Source: Pomphorhynchus laevis (taxonomy: Eukaryota > Acanthocephala > Palaeacanthocephala > Echinorhynchida > Pomphorhynchidae). From it: a stretch of 64,000 bases of DNA. The stretch lies in NCBI GenBank assembly GCA_012934845.2, contig WNNJ02000853.1:62001-126000 (forward strand). The letters run 5' to 3'. Of the stretch, positions 55,206-64,000 are shown one piece after another; the stretch's first letter is position 1; the number at the start of each line of letters is the position of its first letter. The translations under genes and the position numbers were made by a program. The notes beneath the pieces are model-generated. The model was given only the letters and a program-made list of their open reading frames with translations. It was not told the DNA's origin and searched no databases.

Positions 55206-56340
55206 TTAGTGCACAGGGCAATTGCGAGCAGAACGGGTACCTCGAACGCATAAAGAAATTGAGCGAGCCAGTTGTATACCAATCGTTGACCGAAGGCATG
55301 TCAATTCAACTGTGTATGTGTGTCCTTTTCTAATCGCCAATTTATGAGCAATGCGCTGAATTATCGTCACCGACGATTTACTTTCTCCATAAAAACAGGA
55401 AAACACTAATGGCGCAAAATTTGCCCTCTCTATTAGTATGACTCTCTCTTAATACTTTGCGATTTTTCACTTATCGTGAAATTCAAAGGCGGATATTGTT
55501 GACTTCGAGAGGTTGGACGGCGTGAATGCGTTGAATACGCATGTATCGAATAAAGTTCGCTCAGAACGACCTTCGTAAAATCCATAGCAAGCAATGTCTA
55601 AACGTGCATCATGAACTCTAAAAGTGCTTGTGCGCTCGAACACAATACTATGGTGAACTGATTTCAATACTGGTTATGTCTGGACATTATCGCAAATTAT
55701 GGTCATGGTATTGTATAATATTTCACGAATCAAATCGTGTCTAATCGAAGGATGACCTCCAGTTGGACAAGTTAGTGAGTGTGTCAGTGATGTTCGTTCA
55801 CCGCATGCGCAATGTAAGGGAACATCACGAGACAGTCTATTGTACCGAGCTCCAATTGCATCCCGAAATTCCATATTATTAAGACGAGTACAACGGTCAT
55901 TTGTAGGATACGTGGATAGCCATGATGAAGCACCCTTGACTTGTAGATGCTCCAATATGCATTGAGCAGTTTTATCTAAATTATATAGCTTATCCATAAG
56001 TAGGGATTTGTGCATCTCGTTTTTGATGTGCGTATCTGGGAAATATACTTATCTTGATCCGCTTTTAACTCAACCCCATACAAGCCGGATAAATTAGGAA
56101 GACATAGCTTCTCAGAGCTTTCGAACTCTACTTGCGTTGTGATTCGTGAGTCAACTATGCCTAGACCACCATATCTTAATGGGAGCCAAAATAATGGCCA
56201 CATTGAATTGTCGTTTGATGAGTTCAAATTAAAAAGTTCATCAAAGCGACGCTGAATAATATCATTTAATTCTTCGAACCAGCCATTTAAGCAATTCGTC
56301 TTTTTTGTAGTGAATATATTTATGCTTCAAAGCTCTGATC
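55206..56340 (-). mobile_element. Knuckle-nuclease RT family, C-terminal half
   Basis: Minus-strand blocks in the same order as 10880-13725: LFWLPLRYGGLGIVDS (about 56180), the helical block SSWLSTYPTNDRCTRLNN then MEFRDAIGARYNRL (about 55900), and the knuckle CACGERTSLTHSLTC with GGHPSIRHDLIREI (about 55790). Next come the nuclease-like block DARLDIACYGFYEGRSERTL with FDTCVFN (about 55560), and the tail ERANFAPLVFSCFYGES then RIAHKLAIRKGHTYT (about 55400). The RT itself is lacking. Fewer breaks than the long copy, with three or four frame changes. This copy keeps the knuckle as C-x-C-x8-H-x4-C. Confidence 0.75.
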
Positions 56341-56499
56341 ATACTAGCATAGCTTACCTATAAATTAATAACACCGACGTCAGCTAAACGATCAAGGAGC
56401 TTATCGTTTTGTGAGTATAATTATTATCACCGATCGGAGCACCCAATACTATGGTTCTATCGACAGCGATTTTTATTCCTGTATTGTATATATCATTTT

Positions 56500-56872
56500 A
56501 TATATCATTTTTTTGCAGATATTCTTTCTCACTGTTCATTTTATTATACTACTTCATTTGTTCTCGATGACTTTAACATTCGTCTTGATCGCTTGGATGA
56601 CTCTAACTCTATCACTTTAACTAATCTTTTTTCTAATTTTAACTATAAATTACTTTCAACAAGCCCAACTCATATTCTCGGCGGTGCTCTCGACATCATT
56701 GCTGTTCCTAACTGCTTCAATGACTATACCTCCTTGTCAATTACTGATCCTGGTTTGTCCGATTATTTCCTTGTCACTCTTACTCTTACTCGTCCCCATA
56801 AACAGTAACGTCGTTTAATTGTAAGCTTGTGTCCTCGTAATTGGTCAATCGATCGTAAGGGTAATATGTGGC
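56500..56872 (+). mobile_element. L2-like LINE endonuclease piece
   Basis: Reads SPTHILGGALDIIAVPNCF and SLSITDPGLSDYFLVTLTL, close to THILGGILDIVALP and SDPALFDHFLVTC of 31389-31530. It is in opposite orientation to the L2-like copy immediately to its right, which probably inserted into it. Confidence 0.75.
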
Positions 56873-56874
56873 AG

Positions 56875-59278
56875 TACGGTTTAAAAAAAGATTTATTTTA
56901 ACGTGGCAAATGCGTGCCAGCGCACGCATTCAGCTGGCACGCATGTAAGCGTGCAAGCATGCGCTGGCACGCTTACATGACCACAACAAAACAAACATGT
57001 AAATCAAATGTCGAGAAGGTGTGAACAGAGGAGGTGTTTGAATGTGATAAAGGAGGGGGCGCGGCGGACGTCGAGAGGGAGTTGATTCCAGGCGAGTGAG
57101 GCGGCGACGAGGAAGGATCGGAGACCGTAGTTGTTGGAGTATTTAGGAACGTGGAGTAAAAGGGTATGACGGGAACGCAGCAATAGCGAAGTGGGGCGAG
57201 TGTCGTCTAAAAAAGGAAGTTTGATGAACGATGGGGAGCCGACAGCGATGAGACGAAAAGTAACGAGAAGAAGGCGGAGTTTGATGCGGATGTGGATGGT
57301 GGGCCAGGAGAGTTGGGCAAAATATGTGGATGTGTGGTCGAAGCGGCGGAGACGAAATAGCACTCGAACGCGGTGTTGATTATTCGTTGTAGGATGAAGG
57401 ATTTTGGAGAATTGGCGAAAAGGCTAAGGCAGTAATCGATTCCAGGGAAAAGAAGTGATGAAAGAAGAGGCATACAAGAACGGAAGTCGATAAGGGGGTA
57501 TACACTGCGGATATTACGGAGAATTAAGTTAGATGAGCGGACCTTGTCACGGAAGAAGGGTTTAAGGGAAATGTGATCATCGAAATGGAAGCCTAAGAAA
57601 GTGAGATTGTGGACTATGGGGATGATCGATGAGGCAAAATATACAGTGGGAGGAGATATGTTTGGTTTATGGGGAAGGATCCACATTATTTTGGACTTTT
57701 CGGGGTTTAGAACGAGATGGAGATTGGAGAGACGTTTGCAGATAGAAGAAAGACAGTTGGAGGAAGAAATGCCGATATCGTGTATGCGATGTGGGGGTGC
57801 ATGAGCATAGATGAGGATGTCATCGGCGTATTGCATGACGTTAAAGAAGTAAGGTTTAATAAACAGAGAGAGATCGCCAAGCAGAAGAGAGAAAAGGAGG
57901 AAACCTAAAACTGAACCTTATGGGACCCCGCAAAAAATAGGGATGGGAGGGTAAGATGATGAATTAGAACAGACGCGAAATGAACGGTCGGATAGATATG
58001 AGGCAAACCATGCTACGGAGGAGGAAGAAAAGCCGTAATCATAACGAAGGCGATAAAGGAGGACGGAGTGGTCGACAATTCCGAATGCGGAGGAGAGGTC
58101 GAGGGAGATGAGAACACTATATAGAGCCTTGTCTTGAGAAATAAGTAAGTTGTTGTATACTTTTATGCATGCGATTTCTGTGGAGTGATTAGAGCGGAAA
58201 GCGGATTAAAAAGGAGGATATAGATTGGATGAGAAGAGATAAGCGTAGATTTGTATTAAGATGAGGCTTTCTAAGAGCTTAGAAAGAGTAGGGAGTAGTG
58301 AAATGGGGCAATAGCTAGAAGGAAGGGATGGGTGTAGCGATTGTTTCTTAAGGAGGGAACGAACGAATGCGGATTTCCAGTGTGAAGGAAAGATACGACT
58401 GCGGATGAACGAGTTAAACAAGGTTGTGAGAAATGGGGATATCGATGAGCATATAGATTTTAATATGTGAGTAGGCAGGGGATCGGCAGGTGAGGTTTTG
58501 TTGGGCAAGGACATGAGGACAGATGAAAATTCTGTAGGTCAGACAGGGAGAAGATGAAACAGTTCCGAAGGATGAGGCTAGACTGGGCAGAGTGGGATAG
58601 GATTGAGACCGGGGTGTGAGAGAGCAACTTGGATACTTTAGTATGGAGAAATGACGAATAATCATTGGCATTGATGTTGCACGGTGAAGAATAGCGAGCA
58701 AGGATTGAGTTAAAAGTATGCCAGAGAGTCTTAGAGTTGAATGAAGTGATGATTTTATGCTGCCAGAAGGAGTTGCATTTGGTACGTAGTAGATGGAGAT
58801 GAGACCGGGGAAGAGCAAGATAGGAATCACGGATAGACGGTGTGAGCGAGCGGATATCACGTCTGAGAGAGCGGTGATAGACTCGAAAAGCATGACGGAA
58901 TCGACGCCTTGAGAGTAGGCATTGGATGTCAAACCATGGGGCACGGTGTAAGCGACGGTGTGGGTGAGACTTGAAGGACGAGAGAATATCGAGAGTGGAT
59001 GTGAGTTTAGAGTCGAAAAGAAATGCGAGATCGTGATGAGATGAATATGTTATTGTGGGTAATGATAGAGATGATTTGAGTAAGGCAGAGCGGAGAAGGG
59101 AGAGGTCAAGATTTCTCCAAGGGCGACGTAGAATTGTAGGTGTGTGAGGAGGGGTGTGGTTGTGAGTGAGATCAAGGGTGATAAGAAAGTGATCGGATAG
59201 ACCAGGATCAGAGATGGACAGTGAGGTGTAGGCAGCAAAATGATCGGGGACAGCGATGATGTCGAGTGCCCAACACAA
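56875..59278 (-). mobile_element. L2-like LINE, second copy
   Basis: Minus strand: endonuclease end (LDIIAVPDHFAAYTSLSISD, 59270), linker (RAPWFDIQCLLSRRRFRHAF, about 58930), RT entry (SSYCPISLLPTLSKLLESL, about 58310) and palm (MQYADDILIYAHAPP at 57836). The C-terminal domain closes with AASLAWNQLPLDVRRAPSF at about 57060. The 3' end near 56880 has a long hairpin (TGCGTGCCAGC repeats), TTTGCCAC and GTTAAAATAAATC. Same family as 30690-33800. Three or more frameshifts. Purine-rich on the plus strand. Confidence 0.82.
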
Positions 59279-59419
59279 ATTCTAAATCAGCTATACAAAT
59301 ACTAAATCAGGTTTACTTTGAGATGTTATGGATCTCCACACAAATACTACATCAGCCGTTTCAAGAGATCGTTCAACTGAAACAACGTTTAATTTAGTAA
59401 TTCGGTCTGGAAATGTAAT

Positions 59420-59690
59420 TCACCGAAATGAATGAACTAGATGTGTGGCCTTACGTAAAATACCTTCATGTATTGCGATTTCTGTCAGACACTGATGATG
59501 AGTAGCCGGTGACGCTATGTTAATGTCATGTGTGACAATAAAAACACAGTGTAAGCTAAGCAAAATACGTTCAACCATTTCACCTAATATTCTTAGGAGA
59601 CCCATCATCGACAAACATTTAATTTTGATCATTTGAACATGGAAAGTAGTGCCAAGACTATTGTTGACCACTACGCCTATATCAGATAAT
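59420..59690 (-). mobile_element. CR1-like LINE scrap
   Basis: The minus-strand reading INIASPATHHQCLTEIAIHE, then GILRKATHLVHSF, parallels QMLYASPAAYPHLCKNIVAY then ESILRSATRLVP in 50585-51740. Less than 90 residues are left. Confidence 0.6.
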
Positions 59691-60499
59691 TATTATTATT
59701 ATTATTATTATAACATACAAGACAAAGCCTATATGGCTGTTCAGTCTGCTCACGAAAAAATAAAATAAAAATTAAACAAAATGTAGAATTGATAGAGTTA
59801 AGAAAATCAGGGATACGATAGCTTCTCCATTTTATCGATCTGTTCCAGACATATTCGCAATCGCTTCTTAAATAAAGTCAGCGTTGTGGAGGCAACAACG
59901 TATTCAGGAAGACTATTCCACACGTTAACTACACGTCTTGACAATCTTGTGACAGGCGATAGTTTCCCAGTATGCTGTTTAAAAATTGTCATCGAATGAT
60001 GTCGCCTGGATCTATTATTACGACACGCCATAATATTTCGAGGATATCCATCAAATTTGTGCAATAATTTCCACGTTGCAACCAAGTCGATAAACATTAA
60101 CCTCACCTTCATGTCAAATATGCCAATCACTTTAAGTCTCTCACGATAAGGTAAATACTTACAGTCTGGACATAAACGGGTAATACGGCGAAGAACTCCA
60201 TCGACAGCATTCAGTTCAGTCCGTGTACATGGGAAGCAAGATGGAGAGCAATACTCAAGTATTGGTCTCAATAACGAGTTAAACAGCACCCTTAACGACG
60301 ATTGATTTATTTTCAGAAAGCAATTTTTGATAGTGTGCATCATTTTTCTAGCTTTGCCTAATTGAATGTTGTAATGATGTCGTGTCTTTAAAGATGAATC
60401 GATCAAAATACCAAGATCACGATGAGTCAAAACTATCTCAAGTTCTTTTACACCAATGAAGTAGGTATGGCATCCTTTGCGTCCACGACCCAATCTCAT
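59691..60499 (-). mobile_element. CR1-like LINE, C-terminal part and 3' end
   Basis: The open frame 59807-60499 (230 codons) starts after the RT palm. It reads LEIVLTHRDLGILIDSSLKT, LRPILEYCSPSCFP, then DGVLRRITRLCPDCKYLPYR, and closes SRRVVNVWNSLPEYVV with FKKRLRICLEQ. The 3' end carries a hairpin GCC/GGC (AACAGCCATATAGGCTTTG), TTGTATGTTAT and six AAT repeats at 59690-59711. Clearly 5'-truncated. Confidence 0.82.
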
Positions 60500-60582
60500 A
60501 TTCGTATTATAGTACCTCTATAATTGAGGTATTATAGTACCTCAATTATATTATAATTGAGGTACTTGTTCTTATTATTATA
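60500..60582. repeat. Palindromic AGTACCTCAATTATA repeats
   Basis: AGTACCTC.ATAATTGAGGTA and its inverse occur three times in 80 bases between two LINE ends. This small inverted cluster could fold into hairpins. Confidence 0.7.
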
Positions 60583-61310
60583 CATTCAACAACACACGAG
60601 CATTAGCTCAAATAGCTGGCTCACAATAAGTTCGCAAATAAATTAATTAGTTATTAAAATAAGGAAATGCAACACGAAATATTGCCTGATCCATTCGTAG
60701 TCTTCTTTTGAAAGCACTAAGTGAACTGCATCCAACAGTGTATGCATCAAGATTGTTCCAAGGCTCAACAATTCTTCTATCAAATTGCATCGCGCTCGAT
60801 TTCTGTACCCTGCTTATTCGAATAGTTAAATAATAACCTCGAAGAAAATTTGAACCACGTAATTGAACCCTACTTCGAAGAGAGTAATGGGGGAGTTAAA
60901 ATAAATGCCAAACCAGACACATATCCATGTACTGACGGGTCCATGTGACGGTCTCAAGTCCTAGTGATCTCAGTCTGTCTTCATAAGGCAGCGACACCAA
61001 CGTTAATGCTAGTTTTGTTGCCCTGCGAAGTACCCTCTCTGATTTCTTATGTTCATGCACGGTACGTGGGTATACAACCGGAGCTGCATATAAAAGTCTA
61101 CTCAATACGTGCTAAAATCATATACCGAAGAGCAGTCGAATCAACGCGAACAAACGCGCGTCGAATCATACCTATCATTTTATTGGAGTTGGCATAAGCC
61201 TGCTCTGTGTGCTTTTCGGTTGCTAAATTAGAGGTAACCCATACTCCTAAATCTTTGTAACTATCGACACTTTTAACAAGGCAGCCCTTATATTTGTAAG
61301 TTAAGATAAG
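60583..61310 (-). mobile_element. CR1-like LINE, sister of 52219-54480
   Basis: Minus strand: SVDSYKDLGVWVTSNLATEK (about 61260), MSRLLYAAPVVYPRTVHEHK and SERVLRRATKLALTL (61105), LGLETVTWTRQYMDM, then after a shift QLRGSNFLRGYYLTIR, and FDRRIVEPWNNLDA with AFPYFNN. This follows the 734-codon frame almost block for block (SRLLYAAPCVYP, LETVTWTRRYIDM, FPYL). It ends with hairpin GAGC...GCTC and TGTATAATAATAAG. One stop and two frame changes were seen. Confidence 0.78.
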
Positions 61311-61427
61311 ATAAGAATTTTCTTAAACAAAACTTGTAACCGATAAAAAACGTGTTACACAGAACAAAACATGCAAGAGAAGACAAAAATAATATCAATT
61401 CGTTAATCATTCAATCTTCTATTTATT

Positions 61428-62830
61428 CTACGGCCTCAGGTCCAGCGGGATCTGAGCCCTCCAGCTAATCCAACACGCCGCTCTTCGACTGAACCACCCG
61501 GGGTCTATCACCCCCCCCTGAAGAATCCAATCTAGGCGGACTATGCGCGGTAATCGCGAGATGAGGAGCTTGAGAAACCTTAGTCTTTGCTCTGGAGGAC
61601 GTCCTCTCGAAAAGAAGACTAATCCCGAGATAGCCCAAGTACCCCAGAGGCGCACTTGGGTTTTCCCATTCAACGACAGATGCTGAGCCCGTTTCAGGGC
61701 CCACCTAGCTTTCTTCAGGATACGTTTAAGTCTATCCAGGTCAGCTTTCGCCGACCAGTTCACCGTAACAGTGAACCCCAGGTATTTTACTCGACTTGTG
61801 AAGGTAGGGAGTGGTTGATTAGTCAATATAGAAGATAGAGCTGAGAGTGCTAGTCTCTTTAATTTTTTCTTTGTCGCAGGGGTGCCATGAAAGACAACTA
61901 CCTGCGATTTGGATGAATTTAAAATAAGATTGGATAGGGTCAGCTGGTCTGTTAATCTTAAAAAGAAACGGCTGATGTCCGAAGCGACATCTTTGCACCT
62001 GCGTCCAGAGAACAGGGCCGTGGTATCATCAGCGTATACCACTAGATGTTGATCACGTTTAAAATTCTTGAATAGTACAATGGAGGCAGCAAGAAATAAG
62101 ATAGGAGAAAGTGAGGATCCTTGGGGCACACCTGTAATAGGGTAGAACTGACACGCAACGCATCAGGGTCGTCTTCATAGCAGAACCTCTTGGTAAACAG
62201 TAATTTCTCCACCCTGTTAACAATTCTCGCAGGAGATAACAAAGGGAATGTAAATGCAGTCAAATGCAGCAGAAAAGTCAAGGAAAACAGCCACAGCTAG
62301 TTGATGGCTATTATCCCTACAAAACTGATGCACTTCACCTATTGCTGAATGAACCGAGCGTCCCTTGACAAACCCGTGAAAACTCGGTGGGATCAAATTA
62401 CGCCTACTTAAATGGTCGCGGATTCTACGCGCAAGCGCTTTTTCGTAGATGGAGATGAGGGAGTTTTGAATCGAAATGGGACGCAGATCTTTGGGACATG
62501 AAACCGGACTATGCTTTGGTAAGAAAATTCTACGACTAATATTGATGCCGGCTACATCGGATGGTGAGGCTAAAAGCATTGTGACGGCCACTTCTCTTCT
62601 TTGATCGGCTGTCAAAAGCTGACAGACTCGAGAAGATAGTGGAGCGACGGATTTAGAGGTGCCCGGAAGTGGCCCCCAGGAGTTAAGGATATCTGTAACA
62701 GATAAGTCCCTGCTCCTGAAGTCACCCCAAGGCGGGATTGGTTGGGGAGATTGAGTGGCTCCATAATTATGTAGGGATAGTGACTCCTTCAAAACATTAT
62801 CAAGGCCTATACTACCAATCCAACCCAAAG
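61428..62830 (-). mobile_element. LINE reverse transcriptase, separate family
   Basis: Minus strand: RT entry PKDLRPISIQNSLISIYEKA (about 62480), FHGFVKGRSVHSAIGEVHQF (62380), VAVFLDFSAAFDCI (62290), then after a gap QGSSLSPILFL (62120) and VVYADDTTALFSGRR (62050). The C-terminal part reads VKYLGFTVTVNW and RVKYLG-type blocks. Two open frames, 62217-62828 and 61428-62129, are joined by a damaged stretch around 62150. YADDT and the long, basic C-terminus set it apart from the L2-like and CR1-like families. A second piece lies at 1118-1560. The clade within APE-type LINEs is unresolved (Jockey-, R1- and I-group all possible). Confidence 0.78.
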
Positions 62831-62864
62831 CTCTATCCTTCCAACAGACAAACTTCTCCTTATA

Positions 62865-63345
62865 TTTGTAGCCGAGATGTTAGTTGCTTTCGAGCATTAC
62901 CAATAATACGCATGTGTTTGCATATCGAAACATTTATCACAAGCTTGTTAGACGCCGCCCACAACTTCACATTATCTATAGCAGTTTGCAAATTATCAAC
63001 ATCCTTACATGAATGAATGGGCCACCATATTTTTAAATCATCAGCATACTAACATGATCGAGAGCGAATGCACCCAGGCAAATCGTTAACATAAATGCTG
63101 AATAAAGGTGGACCCAAAACTAAACCTTGAGGTACTCCAAGATGACATTCTCTAAACACAGACAATAACCGATCGATAAGCACTCGAAAGCAACGATCAC
63201 AAAGAAATTATCTAATCCAATCAACAAGTATGTTTGGGAGTCCAGTATTGACAAGTTTCTGATGAAGTAGATCATGATCTACTCTATCACAAGTTTTTGA
63301 AAAGTCGAAGAATATAATAGAGCATTCGTCTATTGTTCAATTGAG
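62865..63345 (-). mobile_element. CR1-like LINE, palm fragment
   Basis: Minus strand: FFDFSKTCDRVDHDLLHQKL (about 63300), [29 protein letters not shown] (about 63140), YADDLKIWWPIHSCKDVDNL with a stop just before it, and VINVSICKHMRIIGNAR. Same subfamily as 52219-54480 by the YADDLKIW and N.S.CKH.R motifs. Confidence 0.72.
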
Positions 63346-63374
63346 CATTTGTCTATTGTGTAAAGCGATACATT

Positions 63375-64000
63375 ATTTATCTGTCAAATGTGTAAATATT
63401 TAGATTTATCTGCATTTAGACTAGTCCAGGAGATTGGCACCAGCAAGTTATAAATTTCACATCTTGCTGTAAACGATCATGGCCCTCAGCAGTTACTAAA
63501 CTTCGCCAAATCTTAACGTCTCCTACATAGAGAATGCAGGTACTAGATATTAATAAGGGAAGAGTTTATATACATTCAACAGATGTGGGCTAATTACGGA
63601 ACATTGAGGTACATTACATCTGAGAGGTTTACTGTTGGGCAGTTCAATGTCAATTTTTACTGCGATTTTTCGTCCACGCAAAAAATATTTAATCCGCCTC
63701 ACAATTTTGTCGTTACTTCTACATGATTTTAATTGTAAGAATAGTTGAATGAATGGCACGGTCAAATGTTTAAGAGGGGTCGGATAAAATAACATCTATA
63801 TCGAAGTAAGTCGAACAGAATCGGCCCAACTCGTTCTGGCAATCACAAGTTTAATAACTGTTAAACTACCAGGACTAAATCTATGATGGCAATTGCGTAC
63901 GATGTCATGACATTTTAAATAACTGCTAATGCGTATACATATTAGTTTTTCCAACACCATGCAACATGCACATAGTAGACTAATTGGGCAGTAATTGCCA
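63375..64000 (-). mobile_element. CR1-like LINE, runs past the window end
   Basis: Minus strand: NYCPISLLCACCMVLEKLI (about 63980), HRFSPGSLTVIKLVI, a gap, then HLTVPFIQLFLQLKSCRSND, RIKYFLRGRKIAVKI, CNVPQCSVISPHLLNVYKL (63580) and YVGDVKIWRSLV (a decayed YADD, about 63520). The palm is damaged. The upstream part lies outside the window. Confidence 0.62.

Overview
The window is animal nuclear DNA: very AT-rich, with intron-bearing host genes scattered among many decayed retroelements. I count two intact single-exon host genes, one small five-exon gene I assembled by hand, and two probable 3'-terminal exons whose upstream exons I could not find. The intact genes are an innexin (19634-20857, +) and a class I acetyl-CoA hydrolase/acetate CoA-transferase with a mitochondrial-type leader (24865-26448, -). 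The five-exon gene is a G-patch protein of 167 residues (46619-50005, -). The terminal exons are 7662-8178 (+) and 38811-39177 (-). The innexin does not look like the insect type; its CW after the first loop Pro, its CDFEIR and its TVQCVL blocks recall nematode, mollusc or cnidarian innexins. All three complete genes have an AG splice acceptor 2-12 bases before the ATG, which is what spliced-leader trans-splicing leaves. I therefore favour a non-insect invertebrate that trans-splices (nematode or nematomorph, cnidarian or flatworm), without being able to choose.

About a third of the window is retroelement debris. (1) Six fragments (4785, 10880, 21215, 26825, 55206 and perhaps 8735/9870) belong to a LINE-like reverse-transcriptase family with a C-terminal zinc-knuckle, a PD-(D/E)XK-like nuclease block and a 'TTGG' tail; the copy at 10880-13725 preserves nearly the full order. 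(2) L2-like LINEs: 30690-33800 (+), 56875-59278 (-), and scraps at 45376 and 56500. (3) CR1-like LINEs with a YADD(L/I)KIW motif: 50585-51740, 51990-52221, 52219-54423 (a 734-residue open frame), 54814-55110, 59420-61310 and 62865-64000, several sharing a 3' hairpin plus (AAT)n end. (4) RTE/Rex3-type LINEs at 35075-36910 (+) and 41140-42460 (-). (5) A further LINE family at 1118-1560 and 61428-62830. (6) A Penelope-like region at 27860-30374: a reverse-transcriptase fragment, a GIY-YIG nuclease fragment and a pair of 390-bp direct repeats, each carrying a complete hammerhead ribozyme on the minus strand.

Non-coding repeats include three families of foldback elements (2093, 22329/27287, 23283/37375), a 200-bp interspersed repeat with five copies or pieces, and a 109-bp tandem array inside an intron of the G-patch gene. 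That array carries a 56-bp retroposed tail with a 17-bp target duplication. The 43-46 kb and 13.7-19 kb stretches are mostly featureless AT-rich DNA. The right end (50-64 kb) is a dense pile of LINE 3' ends, mostly on the minus strand, that runs off the window edge.

The strongest candidates for something undescribed are the ribozyme-bearing repeat pair and its opposite polarity to the adjacent nuclease, the multi-copy RT family with the knuckle-nuclease tail, and the reverse-transcriptase fragment bracketed by direct copies of the 200-bp repeat.
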